6,516 bases of DNA, from NCBI GenBank assembly GCA_034435675.1, contig DAOTWP010000384.1, positions 1 to 6,516 on the forward strand, read 5' to 3'. Below the pieces are notes generated by a model. The model was not told the DNA's origin, searched no databases, and worked only from the letters and a program-made list of their open reading frames with translations. Of this stretch, positions 6,307-6,516 are shown piece by piece. Position numbers and translations under genes: made by a program. The first letter of the stretch is position 1; each line of letters starts with the position of its first letter. This stretch comes from DAOTWP01 sp034435675. Its GTDB lineage: Bacteria > Chloroflexota > Anaerolineae > Aggregatilineales > Phototrophicaceae.

Positions 6307-6424
6307 GAGGATTTCTCCAATCTTCACTTGCCGCCGCTGCCCTGCCAGGGCACACGGGGAAAATTGGCTATCTTGGGTAAAATAGCGTATGCGAACAAAC
6401 ACCCCACAAATTGTGGGGCTAGAC
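6307..6424 (-). promoter_or_regulatory. structured 5' leader of the rplU operon
   Basis: From a predicted start near 6424 the leader is about 118 nt. It can form three hairpins in a row: a 17-nt palindrome CCCCACAAATTGTGGGG on the plus strand (6402-6418); GCTAT/ATAGC (6367-6371 with 6382-6386); and a 15-nt palindrome TGCCCTGCCAGGGCA (6338-6352), just ahead of the ribosome site. On the minus strand the first hairpin is followed by TGTTTGTT. Ribosomal-protein leaders, including those of L21 in Firmicutes, often bind their own product. Whether this is such a leader is inference. Confidence 0.5.
6315..6318 (-). promoter_or_regulatory. ribosome binding site that fixes the rplU start
   Basis: GGAG on the minus strand, 8 nt before ATG 6306, decides between this start and the longer open frame reaching 6447, which would run through the leader hairpins. 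Confidence 0.85.
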
Positions 6425-6430
6425 GTTGGC

Positions 6431-6460
6431 ATTATAGCGGTCAACAATCTCAGGCGTCAA
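6431..6460 (-). promoter_or_regulatory. sigma70-type promoter of rplU-rpmA-rpmE
   Basis: On the minus strand TTGACG (6460-6455) is followed after 18 nt by a perfect TATAAT (6436-6431). Transcription would start near 6424. This is the strongest promoter match in the window, as expected for a ribosomal-protein operon. Confidence 0.8.
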
Positions 6461-6461
6461 T

Positions 6462-6482
6462 CCAAAATCAGTTTGATTTTGG
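6462..6482. repeat. 9-bp perfect inverted repeat next to the rplU -35 box
   Basis: Arms CCAAAATCA (6462-6470) and TGATTTTGG (6474-6482) flank a 3-bp centre, one base upstream of the -35 hexamer. There is no U-run on either side, so a terminator is not the simplest reading. An operator or an AT-rich upstream element is possible. Between here and the right edge (6483-6516) no gene can be supported. Confidence 0.6.
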
Positions 6483-6516
6483 GTATTACAGCTCATTCGA
6501 TCAACATGGCATCACC

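Noticed and set aside
6418..6511. A roughly 30-codon open stretch on the minus strand through the rplU promoter, with an ATG and a plausible-looking end.
   Set aside because: No ribosome site is present, and the stretch is bounded by a stop at 6514 and contains both promoter boxes. Chance is the simplest explanation.
6493..6516. Possible end of an upstream minus-strand gene, with TGA at 6495-6493.
   Set aside because: Only seven codons are visible, too few to support a gene.

Overview
The window is bacterial chromosomal DNA of moderately high GC. It has tightly packed genes, Shine-Dalgarno sites and sigma70-type promoters. The core is a ribosomal-protein cluster on the minus strand: rplU (L21), rpmA (L27) and rpmE (zinc-type L31), followed by tdk (thymidine kinase). 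The rpmE-tdk neighbourhood is also known from Bacillus. The protein sequences and the unusual L31 architecture feel more like Chloroflexota (Anaerolineae-like) than Firmicutes. That placement is a guess from reading and needs a database search.

Layout. 1-202 (+) holds the last 66 codons of an M23/LytM peptidoglycan endopeptidase cut by the window edge. 203-389 is non-coding, with two interleaved inverted repeats. 390-2927 (+) is a cytoplasmic-looking family GH31 alpha-glucosidase with an extra helical N-terminus. 2928-3036 holds a strong bidirectional terminator shared with the converging minus-strand gene. 3037-4209 (-) is a histidine-rich multi-pass membrane protein of unknown function; its own extended -10 promoter abuts the tdk stop codon. 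4318-4920 (-) is tdk. 5069-5545 (-) is rpmE, 5623-5916 (-) is rpmA and 5992-6306 (-) is rplU. The rplU promoter (TTGACG-N18-TATAAT) and a hairpin-rich leader of about 118 nt lie at 6307-6460.

How the genes work together. rplU, rpmA and rpmE supply three 50S proteins and probably form one transcript from the rplU promoter. A probable terminator follows rpmE, so tdk would be read by readthrough or from a weak promoter of its own. The membrane-protein gene is likely transcribed independently. The GH31 and M23 genes on the other strand have no evident functional link to the ribosomal cluster.

The most noteworthy item is the L31 protein. A normal 65-residue zinc-binding L31 is fused in one continuous frame to a charged linker and a domain that reads like the C-terminal domain of RNA polymerase alpha subunit (helix-hairpin-helix). 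Also worth a look are the structured rplU leader with a 9-bp inverted repeat touching its -35 box, the unknown His-rich membrane protein, and the intergenic hairpins before rpmE.
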